From assembly GCA_009774375.1 (NCBI GenBank), contig VSNO01000051.1:1-25617 (forward strand): DNA of 25,617 nt. Direction: 5' to 3'. Under the pieces are notes generated by a model, which saw only the letters and a program-made list of their open reading frames with translations, did not search any database and was not told the DNA's origin. Both the position numbers and the translations under genes were made by a program. Below are positions 23,797 to 25,617 of this stretch, in pieces. Positions within the stretch are counted from its first letter, which is position 1. Every line of letters begins with the position of its first letter. This stretch comes from Lachnospiraceae bacterium. GTDB taxonomy: Bacteria > Bacillota > Clostridia > Lachnospirales > Lachnospiraceae.

Positions 23797-24528
23797 CTAA
23801 TCGACAAACACCGCAACCGCCGTATTGTTGTCATTTCCCACTTTTGCTGTATTTCTGATATGCCAGCGCATATGCTCGAGCCACTCCCTCGGCGTGGTAG
23901 AAGCACATAGAGATTCCTCCATCTGCTCCTCCGTCACATACTCCCAGAAACCGTCCGTACAGATCAGGAACGCATTGTGTATGTTCCTGTCTATGAGCAG
24001 CTCCTTTATCTCGGGAGTCGCATCCTCGCCTTTTCCAACCGCTTTCAACAACTTATTGCGATCCGTATGAAAACGAATCGCCTCCATCGGAATCTCCCCT
24101 GCCAGAACAGCCATCCGCGACACACTGTGGTCAAACGACATGTGTGACAGCACACCGTCCGCAAAATGATAGATCCTTGTGTCGCCCAGATGTGCCGCAA
24201 GTACCCTGTCCGCATCAAATTTCAGACAGATCAGCGCCATCGTCGTCTTCATCCCACACTCCCGTGTCTGCATCTCCAGCACACGCCCATTGGCAGTGTC
24301 AAACCACATACAAACATTACTGGCCTGCACATCTGCACCGGGATCCATGGCTTCAAAACACTCCTTCACAGCATTGACAGCAGTCATGGAAGCAAGCTTT
24401 CCGCCTCCGTGACCGCCCAGTCCGTCCGCCACAATAGCACACAGATAGTCGTCCTGCTTCACGACCATACAGGCATCTTCATTGTACTCACGACCGCCCT
24501 GATCAGTATAACTGGCTGCTCTTATCAT
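23797..24528 (-). CDS. PP2C-family Ser/Thr protein phosphatase
   Basis: The ATG at 24528-24526 (MIRAASYTDQGG) is chosen because AGGTGG lies 9 bases before it, overlapping the stop codon of the upstream gene; the frame could start at 24546. The 243-residue protein carries the full PP2C set: DQGGREYNEDA, VADGLGGHGGG (metal-binding Asp and Gly), GMKTTMALICL, AHLGDTRIY, LLICTDGFWE and NDNNTAV. These are the Asp ligands for two or three Mn2+/Mg2+ ions. There is no membrane span, so it acts in the cytoplasm. It is the only phosphatase in the locus and would reverse phosphorylation by all three kinases (inference from context; kinase/PP2C pairs are standard). Confidence 0.95.
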   Translation of the reverse strand: MIRAASYTDQGGREYNEDACMVVKQDDYLCAIVADGLGGHGGGKLASMTAVNAVKECFEAMDPGADVQASNVCMWFDTANGRVLEMQTRECGMKTTMALICLKFDADRVLAAHLGDTRIYHFADGVLSHMSFDHSVSRMAVLAGEIPMEAIRFHTDRNKLLKAVGKGEDATPEIKELLIDRNIHNAFLICTDGFWEYVTEEQMEESLCASTTPREWLEHMRWHIRNTAKVGNDNNTAVAVFVD

Positions 24529-24539
24529 ATCTATTCCAC

Positions 24540-25523
24540 CTAACAATTCAATTTGAACACATTGTTTTCACCGAACATGATGACATCGCCGTTTTTTAAG
24601 GGCATCGGCCGATTGATCTCAAGCTTTGTGCCGTTCAATGTCGTTCCGTACGATGAGAACTTATCCACAACAGACGCAGACCTGGTTTTCCTGTTGTACG
24701 AGATCTGGCATTGGATACGGCTCACACCTGCACAGGTATCGGGAAAAATCACATTGCAGTTGTCCACATCCCTTCCGAGCGTGATCATATCCTCGACATC
24801 AAACTCAAATCCCTTGTACATGCCCTCGATGCCCACAAGCTTACACGTACCTGCTATCACAGCAGACGCCCCCCTTCTCCTGTTTTCACCTGACTCATAG
24901 CTGCCACTGAAAAAACGTTTCTGCACATAAAACCCACCTGCTGTAAAACCAGCTAAGAGAAGCAGATTCACGATCCGATATGCACCCGAAGCAATAAAGA
25001 AAAGGGAGAACACGTTAGAAATCGTACCTGCACCACGGTATGCCGTCGTAATCATGACAAACAGCTTCGTGTAGATACAGATCAGAACACCTAGAACCAT
25101 TCCAACAATAATGCCAATGATCATAGATATCCCCGGACTCTTTGTGAGCACCAGCATCAGCATAAACGTGGCAAAGAAACTGGAAAAAAATGTCTGTATA
25201 AATAAAAATACCTTATAAATATACCAGGACAAGGCACCCATCAGCGCACCGACCAGCAGAAATCCGACAACAGCGCCGCCTCCTGACTCCGTGATCAGTC
25301 CAAGCAGCAGCCCACCGACGATACCACCGCCAAAAAGTCCACTGATCACCAACAAAACCCTGTAAATCTTAATCCCAAAAAAGCAATAGGCAATCGCAAC
25401 CGCGAGAAGCGGTATGGATATCAGCACAATGATCCACATATACGCCTGCAATACCGACATCACATAATTCTCAGCATAGCCCATCGCATAGTCCGCGACC
25501 ATGCCGCCCAGTAAATCTACCAT
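24540..25523 (-). CDS. Polytopic membrane protein with C-terminal FHA domain
   Basis: This 327-residue protein has six or seven hydrophobic spans in residues 25-205, rich in Gly (LLVISGLFGGGIVGGLLLGL), loosely like DUF4203-type membrane domains. A short basic linker (GENRRRGAS) leads to an FHA domain at about 238-327: MITLGRDVDNCNVIF, CAGVSRIQCQISY and SSYGTTLNG. The Gly-Arg, Ser-Arg-x-x-Cys (Ser-x-x-His is more usual) and N-G-T/L-N-G positions form the phosphothreonine pocket; here Gln-Cys replaces the His. The FHA part should face the cytoplasm. It is the first gene of the locus and probably recruits phosphorylated partners to the membrane. A GGGGGG site lies about 8 bases before the ATG; function of the membrane part is unknown. 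Confidence 0.85.
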   Translation of the reverse strand: MVDLLGGMVADYAMGYAENYVMSVLQAYMWIIVLISIPLLAVAIAYCFFGIKIYRVLLVISGLFGGGIVGGLLLGLITESGGGAVVGFLLVGALMGALSWYIYKVFLFIQTFFSSFFATFMLMLVLTKSPGISMIIGIIVGMVLGVLICIYTKLFVMITTAYRGAGTISNVFSLFFIASGAYRIVNLLLLAGFTAGGFYVQKRFFSGSYESGENRRRGASAVIAGTCKLVGIEGMYKGFEFDVEDMITLGRDVDNCNVIFPDTCAGVSRIQCQISYNRKTRSASVVDKFSSYGTTLNGTKLEINRPMPLKNGDVIMFGENNVFKLNC

Positions 25524-25601
25524 CTTAAGTACCCCCCAAATATATAGTGTGCTCTCGGAAACTCGAATCCCTTATTTTACAAGGTATCCGCAATTTCCAA
25601 A

Positions 25602-25607
25602 ATTATA
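25602..25607 (-). promoter_or_regulatory. Possible -10 box for the signalling locus
   Basis: A perfect TATAAT is present on the minus strand, about 80 bases before the first gene of the locus. A -35 box at the normal spacing would lie just outside the window, so the promoter is only half visible. No other strong pair of boxes is seen in 25524-25617. Confidence 0.35.
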
Positions 25608-25617
25608 GTTTCACCTC

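Noticed and set aside
1..25617. CRISPR arrays, tRNA, rRNA or riboswitches
   Set aside because: No short regularly spaced repeats, cloverleaf-like segments or known riboswitch cores were seen when reading the intergenic stretches, and nearly all of the window is protein-coding.

Overview
The window looks like a chromosomal segment of an anaerobic, Gram-positive Clostridia bacterium, most likely Lachnospiraceae. The reasons are the gene families present (zinc-ribbon Ser/Thr kinases with YARHG ectodomains, a CmpB-type membrane protein, an Rpn-type nuclease tail), the strong GGAGG-like ribosome sites, and the mix of about 50% GC coding DNA with AT-rich debris. The genus cannot be fixed from this sequence alone. 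Almost all intact genes lie on the minus strand.

Layout. (1) 1-500: a RelB/DinJ-type antitoxin followed by a YoeB/Txe-type toxin cut by the window edge, with a good promoter and a dyad over its -10 box. (2) About 500-1800: an AT-rich gene graveyard holding fragments of a DUF3298-like protein, an N6-DNA-methylase-like protein, an unrecognised protein and an Rpn/PD-(D/E)XK nuclease tail. (3) 1802-2401 (+): an HD-domain hydrolase. (4) 2413-5562 (-): a two-gene operon of a membrane glycerophosphodiester phosphodiesterase and a duplicated CmpB-type membrane protein, with a recognisable promoter. (5) 5668-7113 (-): a MATE transporter behind a promoter with the 19-bp spacer and central dyad typical of MerR-family control. 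(6) 7148-9042 (-): a UDP-sugar pyrophosphorylase translationally coupled to a HAD phosphatase, ending in a good terminator. (7) 9237-25523 (-): a compact signalling and cell-envelope locus of about 16 kb.

The last region is the most interesting. In transcription order it encodes a membrane FHA protein, a PP2C phosphatase, an extracellular-VWA/cytoplasmic-FHA protein, Ser/Thr kinase C, an amidase lipoprotein, a short ORF that looks like a kinase relic, a GH3 hexosaminidase, kinase B, a Sel1/AlgX-like SGNH protein, kinase A, a membrane-anchored metallophosphoesterase and a secreted propeller-like protein. Genes are separated by a few bases or overlap as ATGA. The three kinases share a zinc ribbon, a kinase domain and one membrane span but have different ectodomains. 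Each is directly followed by an exported envelope enzyme, and the relic sits exactly where a fourth kinase would be expected, in front of the GH3 gene. Kinases B and C share a 684-bp block of perfect DNA identity flanked by clearly diverged sequence, the mark of recent gene conversion.

My reading (inference) is an array of receptor-kinase/envelope-enzyme modules served by one shared set of phosphatase and FHA readers, probably sensing and remodelling the cell wall. No function here has been tested, and whether the arrangement is undescribed cannot be judged without database searches.
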